The notes under the pieces were generated by a model, which saw only the letters and a program-made list of their open reading frames with translations, made no database searches and was not told the origin of the DNA. Position numbers and translations under genes: made by a program. Positions 10,867 to 23,654 of a stretch of DNA of 64,000 nucleotides are shown here, in pieces. This DNA comes from Xenoacremonium recifei (taxonomy: Eukaryota > Ascomycota > Sordariomycetes > Hypocreales > Nectriaceae). The stretch is taken from the NCBI GenBank assembly GCA_012184525.1, contig WOFQ01000003.1:1426001-1490000 (forward strand). The letters are read 5' to 3'. The first letter of the stretch is position 1; every line of letters starts with the position of its first letter.

Positions 10867-13020
10867 TCAAAGTTTCTTTAGCTGCTTCTCCGACACGGTG
10901 CTGACGAACGCGTTCCGGAGGAAGTGTAGCCAGACCTTGTTGGTCTTGAGTTTGGTCTTTTCTTTCTTCTTCTTGCCCTTCTTCTGAGCTTTGATGTTGT
11001 CCTCGACGTCTGACTCGGGTTCGTCTAAATCAAAATCGTCGTCGTCTTCAAAATCTTCGTCTGTAGCATCTATGCTGTTCTTCCCATTCTTCTTTTTCTC
11101 TTCTTGCTTTCCGATTCTATACGCCAGGTCCAGATAACTCCTGACCGTGAGGTCACGCAGTTTATATACCTTATCCGTAAATGTGCTGTACTCCACCTCG
11201 AACGAGAATTCTCGAGGTTTCGGCTTGGGATCTTTTGGTTCCTGGTCGCTGTAATCGCCATCACGCCACTTGCTTCCTTCGGCAGCCTCGGTCATGTCGT
11301 TGTTGATGTAAGTGAGGTTGGCAAAATATTGGGTGTAGCCGGTGAAAGTGAAGGGCTGAGGCGAGTAAGCCGGGCCAGGGAGGTTTTCCTTCAGAGGGTC
11401 GGGAGGGATGACAAGCTCGGGATTCTTAGGCTTCTTCTTCTTGCCTTTCTTGCCCTTCTTCTTCTTCTTTTTCCCTTGAGTATCCAGGTCACGCTTCTTG
11501 AGTTCTTCGTTTGGCTCTTCGTCCGTATCTTCGTCTATCCACAGACTCGAAAGATCTTCCGTTTCATGGCGAGTCTTGTCGAATGCATCGGCCCACACCT
11601 TGGAGTCCTCCAGCCCCGTAATATTGTATTCAATAACGCGGAGGGCTGGGAAGTAGTTTGGAACAATACTCGGGCTGATGATGGATACCTGATAGCGCTC
11701 GGCGTACTTGCCACCGATCTTCTTGAGGCCCTTCTTCTTCTTCTTTTTCTTCTTTTTCCCTTCTGCGTCAAAATCTTCTTCTGACGCGTCGTCCACGTCC
11801 TCCTGTACGGCTCGGGTGACAGCTCCGGGAAGACTGGACCACGCATCTCTCAACTCTTGAAGGTAGTCGCCCTTTGACTCAATAGAAAAGTCACTTGCGA
11901 TAGACTGGCGCACATCCTCGCCGTAAAGGCTTAGGTCGATGTCCTTGGTGTCCTGGAGGAGGAAGTGATCAATGTTCATGTGACCATAGAGTGCGCCGGT
12001 GACAACGTCGCGATACTGCTTCAGCCAGAGGGTGTACTTTTGCCAACAGGTCTCATCCCAATTCTGTTTGCTGTCCGTGCGAGCAGGCGGAACGTGGCCC
12101 ATGAGAATAGCCTTCATGCCGCGCTCGCGGAGTCTCTGGAGTTGCACGCTTAGCCATTCCATTTGCTTAAATCCTGGCTCTGACGAAACTGCACATCCAT
12201 CGACACCAGCATTGCGATCGAAAAAGTACATCGTGTTCAGGCTGAAGACAGACAGCTTATTGGGAACAACTTCGACCTCAAACCACCCGCCAAATTCAAA
12301 CGCATGGCGCTGCTCCTCGGGGATGAAATGTTTCCAAATGTCGCTGTAGAGTTTCAACCACTTGTTCGGCCCCGGGTAGAAGATGTTGTGAGGGAGGAAG
12401 TCGTTGTTGCCGAAGTTCGGGATGACGGGGATCACGAGCTGGCCGTTTTCTGAGAAGGTCTCCGCGAAGGTATCGGCGACTTGTCGGTTTGTGTCGAGCA
12501 CGTGGGAGGTGCTTCGCGGAAGCTTCTCGTCACTGTCATGACGCGCGGTGTCGCCGGTCCAGACGACGAAATCGATTTTGTCTTTGAGGTTCTCGCCAAC
12601 CCATTTGAGCGTCGCATTGACAAGCGAGAAAGGAGAGTCGCAATCGGTGGTTTCGGCGCCGTACGAGCCCGCGGAGCCGCTCTTGCGGTGGCATGCGATG
12701 CCTTCTTCTGTTGAGGAGTGGACTTTGTAGAACTCGTCGGGATGGAAGTCTGGGCAAATCGACGCGTGTTAGCATTGCGCGGCCGTCTCAAATATTTCCA
12801 ACGAAATTCGTCGGGGCTGTGTTTGGAAAGGGAACGAACCTGTGATGTGCAAGAAGCGCCCATTCAGTTTCCGGGTCTGCTGGGAATTCGCAAATTCGTC
12901 GCTTAGGGGGTTTTCGTTGGCGAGGACTTTTTGTGTGTTTATAATTGGCGATGAGACAACGCCTGAAGGGAATGTATTTGCAGCGGCCGCCACAAGCAGC
13001 CAAAAGGCTGGGCGAGGCAT
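10867..13020 (-). CDS. PPN1: Vacuolar endopolyphosphatase (Ppn1 family)
   Basis: Metallophosphoesterase that cleaves long inorganic polyphosphate in the vacuole. Exons 13020-12840 and 12749-10867 (90-nt intron) give 687 residues. The N-terminus MPRPAFWLLVAAAANTFPSG is a signal or signal-anchor segment. Metallophosphatase motifs run in order: HITDFHPD (spanning the splice junction), FVVWTGDTARHD, NFGNNDF, MGHVPPAR and YGHMNIDHF. The match to the Ppn1 family is strong across the catalytic core. The C-terminal third carries three Lys-rich tracts, each preceded by a strongly acidic stretch, at about 11705-11800, 11420-11540 and 10940-11070. It lies tail-to-tail with the Kelch gene and head-to-head with NAA15. 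Confidence 0.93.
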
Positions 13021-14563
13021 TTTGAGGGGATCGCCAGAAGCAGCGACTGTGTGATGATGCGATTGTGTGTTGAAAAGAGGGTGGAATTGGAATGGGAGAG
13101 AAAAAAAGAAAGAAGAGTGGTGTTGAAAGAAAGCACGCCGCGACACCTAAGAATGTGAGGTCATGGCAGTTTCGTCAGGGTCAGTCAGGTCCAGCCAGCC
13201 AGCGGTCTGCACCGGTAGAGTGGATCGCAGACAGCTGAAGTTTTGCCCCTGCCCACCACGGACGGGCCCTACGGGAATGTGGGAATTAGTGGGGGATGTG
13301 CCTGTCAAGCTCGTGCTGCTAGTGGATGAAGCCACCGAAACCCACTGGCTGTCACGTTAGGGGGGTCGCCAGGGTGAAAACGTTGAGTTTGGGTTCGACA
13401 GTTATTTCCTACAAGCTTGGGGCCTTGTTGAACGAGACGGCAGTGAAAAGCAGAGTCCGAAAGAAGAGGAAGTTGCGCAAAACACCCCGCGGGCGGTTTC
13501 TCCCTTTATCCTGTCAGAGACTACGGGGCACACACTCAGCCCAAGTCATCCGTTGGTGCTCACCCACCCGGCGATGCCTTGTGATCACCTCTTTGGCCTC
13601 CGCGTCGCAGCCAATCCACCAACGGCCAGCCTACACGTGCGGGACTCTGCGCTGTTGAGTTGGTACAGGCGGCAGCTCATGACTCTGGGCTAGGCCCCTC
13701 CGACGTGGAGGGCAGTGTGGCATGCGACAGTCTGAGGATGACATTCTGTGGTTTTGTGCTGTCGGAATGTCTCTAGCGAGCCGTCAGGGTGCGCAGGCGG
13801 GTAGGGCATCGAATTCGCGGAGGCAGGACACAGGATTCGTCAGTCATGGTGAGAGCGTTCATTCGTCGTCCACAGGATGCATCCTTGTCCAAGGACCTGG
13901 GCAGCGGGAACTCGCTCGAGCGCTGCACATTTGCAATCTTGCATCACGCGCCAAATATAGAGTTGCGAATTAGATGAGGGATAACGTAAAGCGTGTTTTA
14001 GAGACTGTCAAAAGGGTCGCTTGATTGCTCGTAGTTGAACGTGTTTCCCCAAGGTTTGTATACAGGTGCAGGCAGCTCTCTCTCAGGTGGCATGGAAGGA
14101 AGCCCGCTCTCGCTCCGTCGCTACCCCGCCATGCTCCGAAAATCTGCCGACGCCCGAGCAGCAGCTGCAGAGAATTGCTGGCAACTTCACTCGCTTGTGG
14201 CTGGATGAATCACTGAACGGACCCCTCGTGCCGCAAACCATCAACCTTTGCCGAGTGGCCTCTTGGTTGAGGAAACCCGACCCTTGTCCCTCCTTGGCTT
14301 CAATCTCTCTGCCTGCCATCGTCCGCGAGGTCACGTGCAGCACCGCCGCCGCCGTTTCCACCCCTCCTGCTCGCGCTCCCGACGCCGAGACGGAAACCCA
14401 CCGCTTGGAGTACGACACCAGAGCTGAGCTATCCCGGCAGCAGCAACAGCTCTCCTCCAGTCACCCGCCCGAGCCCTGAGAAGCAGCCACACCGGTGCTG
14501 CGCGACTTCGATACCGTCTCTTCCGACTAGCACTTCCCGTCATCGGGGCTTCCCGACGTTGAC
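13021..14563. promoter_or_regulatory. Divergent intergenic region, PPN1 / NAA15
   Basis: 1.54 kb between head-to-head start codons. Short ORFs are present but none has domain-like composition. The last 300 nt before NAA15 are C-rich and pyrimidine-rich, as in many fungal 5' UTRs. Confidence 0.5.
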
Positions 14564-17139
14564 ATGCCGCAACCCCTCGCCTCGAAAGAGGCAGCTCTCT
14601 TCCGTGGTGTCATTCGCGCCTACGAGGATAAGCAGTACAAGAAGGGGCTCAAGTCAGCAGACCTCATCCTCAAGAAGAACCCCAAGCATGGAGACACCAC
14701 TGCCATGAAGGCGTTGATCCTCAATGCCCAAGGCAAGACTGAGGAGGCCTTCGCTTTGGGCAAGGAGGCCCTCACCATGGACATGAAGTCACACATCTGC
14801 TGGCACGTCTACGGGCTCTTGTACCGGGCGAACAAGAACTTTGAGGAGGCAATTAAGGCATACAAGTTTGCGCTGAAGCTGGAGCCCGACTCAGCGCAGA
14901 TCCAGCGTGACCTTGCCATCCTGCAGATCCAGATGCGTGATTACCAGGGATACATCCAGAGCCGGACGGCCATGCTCCAGGCTCGTCCTCAGCTCCGCCA
15001 GAGCTGGACTGCCCTTGCCATCGCCCATCATCTCTCTGGAAACCCTACTGAAGCCGAGAATGTTCTCACCACCTACGAAGGCACGCTCAAAACCACCCCG
15101 TCACGGAACGACTTCGAGCACTCAGAAGCCATCATGTATAAGAACACACTCATTGCTGAGCAAGGTGACTACCAACGAGCTTTGGAACACTTGGATACCG
15201 CGGCAAAACACAACTTGGATCGTCTCGCGGTGATGGAAGCTCGCGCTGAGTACTTGACCAAGCTCGGGAGGAAGGAGGAAGCTGTCAAAGCCTACAGAGC
15301 CCTCCTTGACCGCAACTCGGAACATGCCACATACTATGACAAGCTTCAGGCGGTACTGGATGTTCCTGAGACGGACCTGAAAGCTCGAAAGGCCATTTAC
15401 GATGAATATGCCGAGAAGTTCCCCCGATGTGATGCGGCTAAACGATTGCCGCTCGACTTCTTGACAGGTAACACGCACCCGAATCACATGATATTATCAC
15501 CCAAACTGAACTGTGCTAACCAATCGTGCAGGCGATGAGTTTAAGCAGGCTGCCGAGGCATACCTGACCCTCATGCTGAACAAGGGCGTTCCCTCGACTT
15601 TTGCTAACCTGAAGCATCTGTACTCCGATTCCTTCAAGAAGACCACCCTTGCTGAGCTTGCTGCCAACTACCTCCAGAGCCAAAGTGCAGATGCATCAAG
15701 CAAGGACAAGGGAGAAGCCGCTGCTCTCTACTACCTCGCCCAGCACTACAACTACCATCTCAGCCGCGACTTGACCAAGGCCATGGAATATGTCGACAAG
15801 GCCATTGAGAAAGATCCCAAGAGCGTGGACTTCCACATGACCAAGGCAAGAATACTCAAACATACTGGCAATATACAAAAGGCGACGGAAATGATGGACC
15901 AAGCTAGGAAGTTGGACCTGAAGGACCGATACATCAACACCAAGGCCGCCAAGTACCAGCTCCGCAATAACGAAAATGAGAAGGCTTTGAAGACCGTGGG
16001 TCTTTTCACCCGCGCCGATACTGTCGGAGGTCCCATGGCCGATCTTCTCGATATGCAGTGCATTTGGTACCTGACGGAGGATGGTGAATCGTACGCTCGG
16101 CAAGGCAACATCGGTATGGCGCTTAAACGCTTCCATGCCGTGTTCAACATTTTCGATGTTTGGCATGAGGACCAATTCGATTTCCATAGCTTCTCGCTAA
16201 GAAAAGGTCAAATCCGAGCATACGTGGATATGATTCGATGGGAGGATCACGTACGGGACCACCCCTTCTTCTCGCGAGCTGCTCTTGATGCTGTCGAAAT
16301 CTATCTGGATATGGCACGTAAGGCAGCTGCAAATGGGGTCAACGGCGGTGACGCCGACGGCTCCGAGGATGCCCTTGCGAAGAAGAAGGCAGCCAAGAAG
16401 GCCAAGAAGGAACAGCAACGCTTGGAACGTGAGGCAGCGGAGAAGCAAGCAAAGCAGGACCCTAACAAGGCGAGCAAAGATGGAGAGGTCAAGAAGAAGG
16501 ACGATGACCCCCTCGGTCTGAAGCTGGCGGCAACGGAGGATCCTCTTGGCGAGGCCATGAAGTTTGTTGCGCCGCTCCTGCAATTCAGTCCTGAAAACAT
16601 CGATGCTCAGCTCGCTGGAGTCCGGGTTCATCTGCAACGGAGTAAGACGCTCACCCTGATTTCTTTCTTACAATGCTGACTGAAATGTTCACATAGAAAA
16701 ATACGTTCTTGCGCTGAAAGCCCTCAACGCCGCTTGGGCTCTCGACCCCAAGTCTCCAAAGGTCCACGAACAGGTGGTGGCCTACCAGCTCGCACTCTCC
16801 TCAGCGTCGGATATCCCCCCCAAGGTGGCAGAAGCCTTGAAGGCTGGGTTCAAGGCCGGTGCTCCATCGTCAGACCTCGCCAAGTACAACAACGAGTTCT
16901 TGGCTGCCAATCAAAGTAGTCCTCGTCATGTGCTCGCGGCTATCAGAGTAAAAAAGCTCCTTGGTCAAGACAAGGCCAAGTGCGAGGACGAGCTTCTGCG
17001 CATGCTTGACTTACCAAACATTGACTTCACAGATGCGATCGAGATTCTGGACACTTTGAAGAGCTGGAGAGGCTCTCAGATCGCGGCGTTCAGCAAGGCG
17101 GCCCAGTCGAAATGGCCGGGTGTTACGAGGCTGGAATAA
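14564..17139 (+). CDS. NAA15: NatA N-terminal acetyltransferase auxiliary subunit (Naa15/Nat1)
   Basis: Ribosome-anchoring, TPR-rich scaffold of the NatA complex, which acetylates protein N-termini after Met removal. Exons 14564-15467, 15532-16641 and 16697-17139 (introns of 64 and 55 nt) join in frame to 818 residues. The start MPQPLASKEAALFRGVIRAYE and helical TPR-like units throughout (YKKGLKSADLILKKNPKHG, GLLYRANKNFEEAIKAYKFA, EYVDKAIEKDPKSVDFH) match the family. A Lys/Ala/Glu-rich stretch (about 16375-16500) is the usual basic linker. The end, KAAQSKWPGVTRLE, is family-like. Length agrees with the roughly 820 to 870 residues expected. Confidence 0.94.
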
Positions 17140-17925
17140 GCCCATTTTAAAGGAGGAGGGTTACTGAGTAGATGTTCTTGGAATCTACGGATGCGACAAA
17201 ACGTTCGGGGGAGCGACCGGAACATACATACATACTACGACCATATACAGCGACGGTGCATCTAGGACAAAGCATCTGAACGGGTTCTGTAGAAGCGGCG
17301 GGCGGTAGACTGGCGCATGGATTTCCGCATGAGAGGATGAGATTTCGGAGTTGGGGCACGCGAAAAGTCGGTCTCTCTCCAAAACCCCTGTAGAGGAAGA
17401 AGAGATAAAAGAAAATTGAAAACGCAGAACTATTGAGCAGCTGGAGTTGGCAGTCGTTAATTGTCCGACTGAGATGCCACGAGGCACGCGCCAAATTCCG
17501 GAAGCGCGGGTCTCCTGCCGCCGAGGATCCACAGCGGGTGCCGCGGGCCAGGGAGCTCATCGTGCCTTCCCCACACCGACGGAGTGCGAGATGACACCCG
17601 GCGAGCTTTCCTTCCTCTGCTGCTCCGTGCCTTCTCTGTGCCGTGATCTTGATTGACTGCGCCTCTCTCCTTCTGGCGACACGTCTCAAGCTTTGCACAG
17701 GGGCATCGTTCCTTTCTTCTACCCCTCCCCTTCCCTCTGCTCCTTCGTCGCTCGCTTAGCAGCCAGGCATTGGCCGCGCCGTCCTCACATAAGCAGGTCT
17801 TGTTTACGCCGTGTCCGCCCCTCGACAAGCCTCTTTCGATTCGAACCATCCATCTCTAGCCGGTTCGAAGCATTATCATCTCACTATTAGTATTCCATCC
17901 CAACACTCGCTATAAAACGACTACA
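17140..17925. promoter_or_regulatory. Intergenic region upstream of sphingosine kinase
   Basis: 785 nt holding the NAA15 3' UTR and the sphingosine kinase promoter. C/T-rich from about 17640 to 17900, typical of a fungal 5' UTR. No other feature seen. Confidence 0.45.
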
Positions 17926-19735
17926 ATGGAGAGCGACAGGACCATCGAAGAAGGCGTCGGCCTGCGTCTTGATCTCGGTAATAAGAAGTCGTTGACACTC
18001 GGCGTCGACAACGTCGTTTTGAATGGTACGGAACTTCCGGAGATCACGAACAAGGAGAAGAAGCCGCATCCTAACATCCAACAGATCCAGCCGCTAAGAA
18101 AGAAGCCCGATGGTTCTGCGATCCTCGCGCTTTTGTCGGTGGCGGTAAGTATAATCCAAACTCTTTGCCGACCCATGATCTAAACATGTTCGTCTACCAG
18201 CAAATCCCGCCACGCAATCGCTCTCGCTGTACAACGTTCTCTGGGCCGAAATCCGTGACAACCGACTCTTCATCAATTTCGCCTTTCACTCGAGCAAGAC
18301 GCTCATTAAACCCAACCAATGGATCTTTGACCTCCCGAACGAGCCCGCTCCTGGCACTGCAACCCCTGATGAATTTGTCTCGGCTTTGATGTCCAGAGCT
18401 TACGGTGAAGCGATACCACGAAAGCGCGCTTACGTCTTGATAAATCCCAACTCAGGGCCGGGAACTGCGCAAAAATTCTGGCAGGAGCAGGTTCTGCCCC
18501 TGTTCACAGCAGCTTGCCTGCAACTCGACATTGTGACCTTGACTCGCGGGGGCCAAGCCACGGAGTTGGCAGAGAAGGCCGACCTGACAAAATACGACAC
18601 CATCATGGCATGCTCGGGAGACGGAACGCCTTACGAGATTTTCAATGGGTTAGCGAGGCGACCAGATGCCAAGACGGCTCTGTCCAGCGTCGCTGTCAGC
18701 CACATCCCCTGCGGCTCGGGGAACGCGCTCTCATGCAATATCTACGGCACGCACCGGCCCTCATTTGCTGCTCTAGCCATCATCAAGGGCATCGTTACCC
18801 CCATGGACCTCGTGTCCATCACGCAGGGAAACACTCGCACCGTCTCGTTTCTCTCACAGGCGCTAGGAATCATTGCTGAAAGTGATCTCGGCACCGAGCA
18901 CCTCCGTTGGATGGGTGCCAAGCGCTTTGAAGTGGGAATCCTGACTCGCATACTCAGTCGAAAATGTTACCCCTGCGATATTGCCGTCCAGGTTGAAATT
19001 GAGGAAAAGGAAGAGGTCAAAGCACATTACAAGCGCCATGCTAGTGAGACGAGCCTTAACAAGTTGGCCCAAGTTCCAGAGAGCGAAGGGCACGAAGGTG
19101 AAGGACTACCTCCTCTCAAGTACGGAACGGTTCAAGACCCGTTGCCCGATGGCTGGGAGCTCGTTCCATACGACAAGATTGGTACTTTCTATGCTGGAAA
19201 CGTGAGTGGTGCCAGACATAGGTCGCAAATTAAGGCGTCGTATTAACACATTAACAGATGGCATACATGGCTCCAGACGCCTACTTCTTTTCAGCATCGT
19301 TGATTGCCGATGGCTGCATGGACTTGGTTACCATTGACGGAGACTTGTCTATCGTCACCGCGGTCAAGGTTCTCACGGAAGTCCAAAGTCCCAAATTTTT
19401 CGACAACCCTCACGTCACCTACAAGAAGATCAAGGCGTACCGGATCATCCCTCGCGATCAAGAAGACGGATATATCAGCATCGACGGAGAAAGGATTCCC
19501 TTTGAACCGTTCCAGGCAGAGATCCATCAGGGGCTTGGTCGAGTGATCACCAAGGCCGGCAAATACGAGTCGGAAGGACCATCGAACTGGGATAAGGTGA
19601 GACTGGCGGAGAGGATTCATGCCTGAAAAGCGACTTGACAATTACTATCAGGGTGCACAAGACAGAGCCAAGCGTTTGGAGGCGGAGAATGTCGACGGCG
19701 AAGAAGAGTCTATGATACCCCTTTTGCAGCGATAG
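17926..19735 (+). CDS. Sphingosine (long-chain base) kinase
   Basis: DAGK-fold lipid kinase that phosphorylates sphingoid bases. Five exons keep one frame: 17926-18025, 18085-18144, 18201-19201, 19258-19596 and 19652-19735, for 527 residues. The 60-nt second exon is needed: splicing 18025 to 18085 uses a CTAAC branch and restores the phase required by the canonical GTAAGT donor at 18145. Diagnostic motifs are YVLINPNSGPGTA (C1), MACSGDGTPYEIFNGL (C2, nucleotide-binding GDG), IPCGSGNALS (C3), LGIIAESDLGTEHLRWMG (C4) and MDLVTIDGDLS (C5). The C-terminus is acidic (ENVDGEEESMIPLLQR). Orthologue of yeast Lcb4/Lcb5-type kinases; which paralogue cannot be told. Confidence 0.93.
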
Positions 19736-20015
19736 CTAGCAGCGGACCCCGTCCTGACATTTTATGATTTGTATTAGTTTAAGGATACCCATAGGGACTA
19801 TAGAGCGTAAATTATTCTTGAAACCACGTTATGGATTCACAATTGGATTGACATTGTGATCGTGCCTGTCGAGTTGAAGCGAATGCTGCAGGTTGGGTGA
19901 GACATTGCCCCGCCATAGCAGTGACCAATTAGATAAGCTAGTTGGACTACAGCCGCTCTCTCCCTCTTTCAACATCACAAGCAACATCCTTCATCATCAT
20001 CAATATTCCCTCGCC

Positions 20016-21041
20016 ATGCCGCGTGGACGTGGCAGGAGGCTTTTCTCAGAAACATGGAGCCGACTGAAACCTGCCCCGGACCAGAATCCCTTGGAGGTTG
20101 TCGGCTACATCAGCAAGGGCGACAAGACGTACGTCCTTGGCGGGGAGCACGCCTCTCGCGCTTGACCCAAAGCCAGACTGACACGTCAAGATAGACTCCT
20201 TGACTTCGACGCCCAGGAAAAGTACTACAAACAGATTGTCAGGAAATGGCTCGTTTTCTGCGATGCCGGTGAGCGTGATGAGCTCAGGAGACGGTTCGAT
20301 GCGCTCCGAATGAGTTTTCCTGAGGCGGACCCGGACGATCCCAATGCCACTGAACCACTGATGCCCAGGACTGCGGAACAGAAGGCCATCGACAAAACGA
20401 ATGGTCTCGTCGACATTTTGATGGCTTTGCGGAAGCTCAGAGAGGGGATCGTGGCAACCAAACGCTGCGACTTCTTCGCCGCCTGCGCTTACCATTTCAA
20501 CATCCGTGTCGCCGTGCTATCGCAGCATCACGAGTCGTACCACCCAGCAATCCTTCATCTTCTGCGCTTCATTGGGGTCTGGGAGTTGCTAAATAGCAGC
20601 GAAGTCGAAGAGGTGGCCATCTACCTTGCGCTGGACCTTGCGTGTCGTCGAAGGGAGCTTGCGGCAGCGTACGAGATCCGGAACAAGTGGAAGATTCAAT
20701 GCCCGAGACTACGAGTCACGTTGCGAGCCATGGCCACGGACAACTACCGCGTTCTCCAAAAGGTCAAGCTGGAGGTGGACCGGTATCAGCTCAAGATCAT
20801 TCAGTTCTACGACGACTTCTTGCGGGTGCACATGCTCAAGTGCTTTGGGCGTGCGTATCTCAGCGTCGACTTGGAGTTTCTGGAGAAGACGACGGAGAAG
20901 AAGTGGGAGGAGCTGCAGAAGGAGGATAGCGTAGGATGGACGTTGGAGGACGGCCAAGTCACGATTCGGAAGATTAAGCCGAAACCGAAAGGAAAAGAGC
21001 CGGAGACAGCGTCGGGACCAGCACAAGCAAACGCTGCGTAA
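20016..21041 (+). CDS. Conserved fungal protein of unknown function
   Basis: Two exons, 20016-20128 and 20195-21041, joined by a 66-nt GTACGT...TAG intron, give 319 residues. The start MPRGRGRRLFSETWSRLKP is basic. The body is predicted largely helical, with CDFFAACAYHFNIRVAVLS, SYHPAILHLLRFIGVWELL, EEVAIYLALDLACRRRELA, DDFLRVHMLKCFGRAYLSVD and a final strand-rich GWTLEDGQVTIRKIKPKPKG. The helical repeats ending in a short beta region faintly recall PCI/CSN8-type proteins; this is inference only. The C-terminus is low complexity. I recognise no catalytic motif. A GTAAGT hexamer overlaps the stop codon, so an extra 3' exon cannot be fully excluded. Confidence 0.75.
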
Positions 21042-21718
21042 GTATCGACATATAACCATGGTAGGTGATTGCATTTGGTGTTATGGGTGGTTCGTGTTGC
21101 TTTGTTGCAACTTGATGGGCAATTGCGCACAGCGTTCTGCATGGGCTGGCTGGTTTCGGTCTTGGAGATGGGATATGCCTAACGAGAAATGATAAAAGCG
21201 TGTTGTTTCATGATTCGGAGCTTGGAGTTGCTGTGTACGGTCCCAATGGCAATTCTAGTGACGCCCAATCCAAGCGTTACTTGACCAGGGCTGTAGTAGA
21301 ACGTGAAAGACAGGATGGAAGAACAAATCGCAGCATGTAAGTTCCCTTCCAACGTGCCCGTGCTCCGAATATGACATCCACGTGCTTGCTTATCTCGGAT
21401 ACCTAGTCTTCACTTTGGCCTAAATCCCAAAGTGTGCTTAAATTCGGGGCTCTGTCACGTTCAATGATGCACCATTGGCATCAAGGAAGTCTGAATTGCG
21501 GCGAGGCCGCCTCACCTACAAATGCAGCTCAGGCGCACAATCTGCAACTATGATTCGCGTTCATGGCAGGCGAGCTCCTCAACAATTCCACCTCACTCCT
21601 GCCGCACAACCACGCGCCACTCACACTTTTTCTTCCCGGCCAAGCCTCCCTCGTGCACTGCCTTCTTTTGACCGTCGCTATTTTACTTCTCTTCACCATC
21701 ATCTGGTTGCACGCCAAC
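21042..21718. promoter_or_regulatory. Intergenic region upstream of BTB gene
   Basis: 677 nt between same-strand genes; no coding or repeat signal seen. Confidence 0.45.
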
Positions 21719-22671
21719 ATGGCGCCTCCGAAAAAGAGGGCTCGAACGACGCGAAACAATCCCGATGATCAGACGCAGTCAGCCGCAGCCGCAGCCGCAG
21801 CTCCGACGCCGGCGTCGCCGTCGAACCTCCTCTCTGATGTTCGCACTGCCTGGCTGGTTAGGTATGGCCGCGTTTGACCATTCTATTACTCTCAACACTC
21901 TTTTCCCGCTTTGTCTCGCACAAGTCATCCACGAGCTGGATTCTCCTTAGCTGACTCGGGACTGGTTCTAGGGGCGACAATGAATTGGCTGAGCTCCGGG
22001 CTGGAGGCGAGTCCTTCAAAGTCGCTAAAGCTGTGCTGATGGCACAATCCGAATACTTCCAATCTTGCTTGGGTTCGCAGTTCATCGAAGGAACCAAGGG
22101 CCAGGTAGAATTCGACAACGAGGTCGACCCCAAATATCTCGGCCTGTACATCGGCCTCGCCTACAGCCACTGCAGCCTCGTCCCCCACGAACCGCCACCA
22201 TACGCCTCGCACCCCGAGACGTGCGCTCCAAAGACAGCGATGAAGGATTATGTCGAAGTCTACAAGCTCTGTGATCGGTTCATCAGCCCAAAGATGGGAG
22301 ACTTTATATCAAAGTGCATCGATACCGCTATTGGAGACGGCCACCGAGCCCTTTTCCGAACCCACAGCGATGAGAAGCTACAAAAGACGCTTCTGACAGA
22401 CTTCGCCGACGGATTCGAAGCTTTGAACTTGGATCACAATACCCAGCGCCTCATCGGAGAGCGCATGATCCAGTACTTTGTCGAGGGCGTTGATTACAAC
22501 GTTTGGGCCAATTCCTTTCAAGAGCTGATGGAACGGCCGCGATTTGTGGCTCACGTGTCGGCGGGATTCTCGAAGAAGCTACAGGAGCTGCAGAACATGC
22601 GCAAATCTCTGAAGCGCAAGGAGCTGACCGGCCCGTGGAGAGACGGAATGAACGGGTTCAGCGCACCCTAG
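21719..22671 (+). CDS. BTB/POZ domain protein
   Basis: Exons 21719-21861 and 21972-22671, joined by a 110-nt intron, give 280 residues. The N-terminus MAPPKKRARTTRNNPDD looks like a nuclear localisation signal followed by an Ala/Pro-rich linker. A BTB fold follows (about residues 48-165): AELRAGGESFKVAKAVLMAQSEYF, then FIEGTKGQVEFDNEVDPKYLGLYIGLAY and VEVYKLCDRFISPKMGDFI. The fungal BTB family has this same pattern (hide/avoid-surface-exposure, EVDPxxF, YxLADKF). BTB domains mediate dimerisation and often Cul3 binding, but no partner domain is present, so the role is unknown. Confidence 0.85.
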
Positions 22672-23654
22672 AGACGGGCATCTGTGGTGCCATCGGCGTT
22701 GGGCTTTCCTCATTGAAATTTCAAGGGCAATGATACGTCCGAGGTACGACGGGACTATTCAATGGGATCGATATGGAGGCGTTTGAGACGGCTAGAGAAT
22801 TTGTGGCCACGACTTGGGACTTTTTAGATGGGCGGAGGATGTTGAAGGATAATATTCTATGGAAATACCCTTACAAATCGGCGGGAGTTTTGGCGTTTAT
22901 TATACCATTTCTAGAGCCCCAGACTCACAAAGTCTAAATTTTATATGCCAACACGGAATGCTCTCTGGTTTCCAAGAATGATTCAATGCTAGCTTGTAAC
23001 CCAATAACCAATATACCTGCTCAGTTGCAAGAGAAGTCATTGAACACGAGCTCGATTAACCACCGATGCTGTCAAACAAATGAAATACGTGTGCACGATC
23101 AACACGCCCAAAATTCTGCACGTGTTCGCGTTTTGTAATTCCAATCACAACTTTGCCCGCCGCCTCGTATCCTGACCTGTCAGCAGCGAGAGTGCTTCCC
23201 CCAGCTCAATTCTCAATTTGCGTCCACCGCCTTTGTGATACTGGCGCTGGACCAATCCTGGAGCTGACATTTCACGCCTCAACTGCGCGGCTAATGCAGT
23301 GCTTACACCGACCGTCTGCTAGATGACGTTCCCGTGCAGGCTCACCAATCCGCGGATAGAGAGCTGCGCTTTCGCCCCCAACATCGCTGTTTGTTTCTAG
23401 TTCAGGCTTGGGAGATGAGCAAATAGGTACCTAATCAAGCGGATGGTCTGCCGCTTCCCCCGCAGAGTCTGAGCTACCCCTCTCGAAGAGGAAATTGTTG
23501 AGAAGCAGTCATATAGTCATCTTCGTTCAGGTCTTTAATTGTCTCCTCGGACTCTCCATTGTAGCTACTCATATCGTCAGAACCAAGCAGAGCGTTGAAT
23601 CGACCTCCTCTGCTCAGTCTATCAGATTTAGTGAACCAGACCTTTCAATTCATC
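22672..23654. promoter_or_regulatory. Intergenic region upstream of alcohol dehydrogenase
   Basis: 983 nt containing the BTB gene 3' end and the ADH promoter; no repeat or RNA gene recognised. Confidence 0.45.

Noticed and set aside
18145..18200. Frameshift in the sphingosine kinase gene
   Set aside because: An additional upstream intron (18026-18084) with a CTAAC branch restores the phase, so canonical splicing explains the frame.
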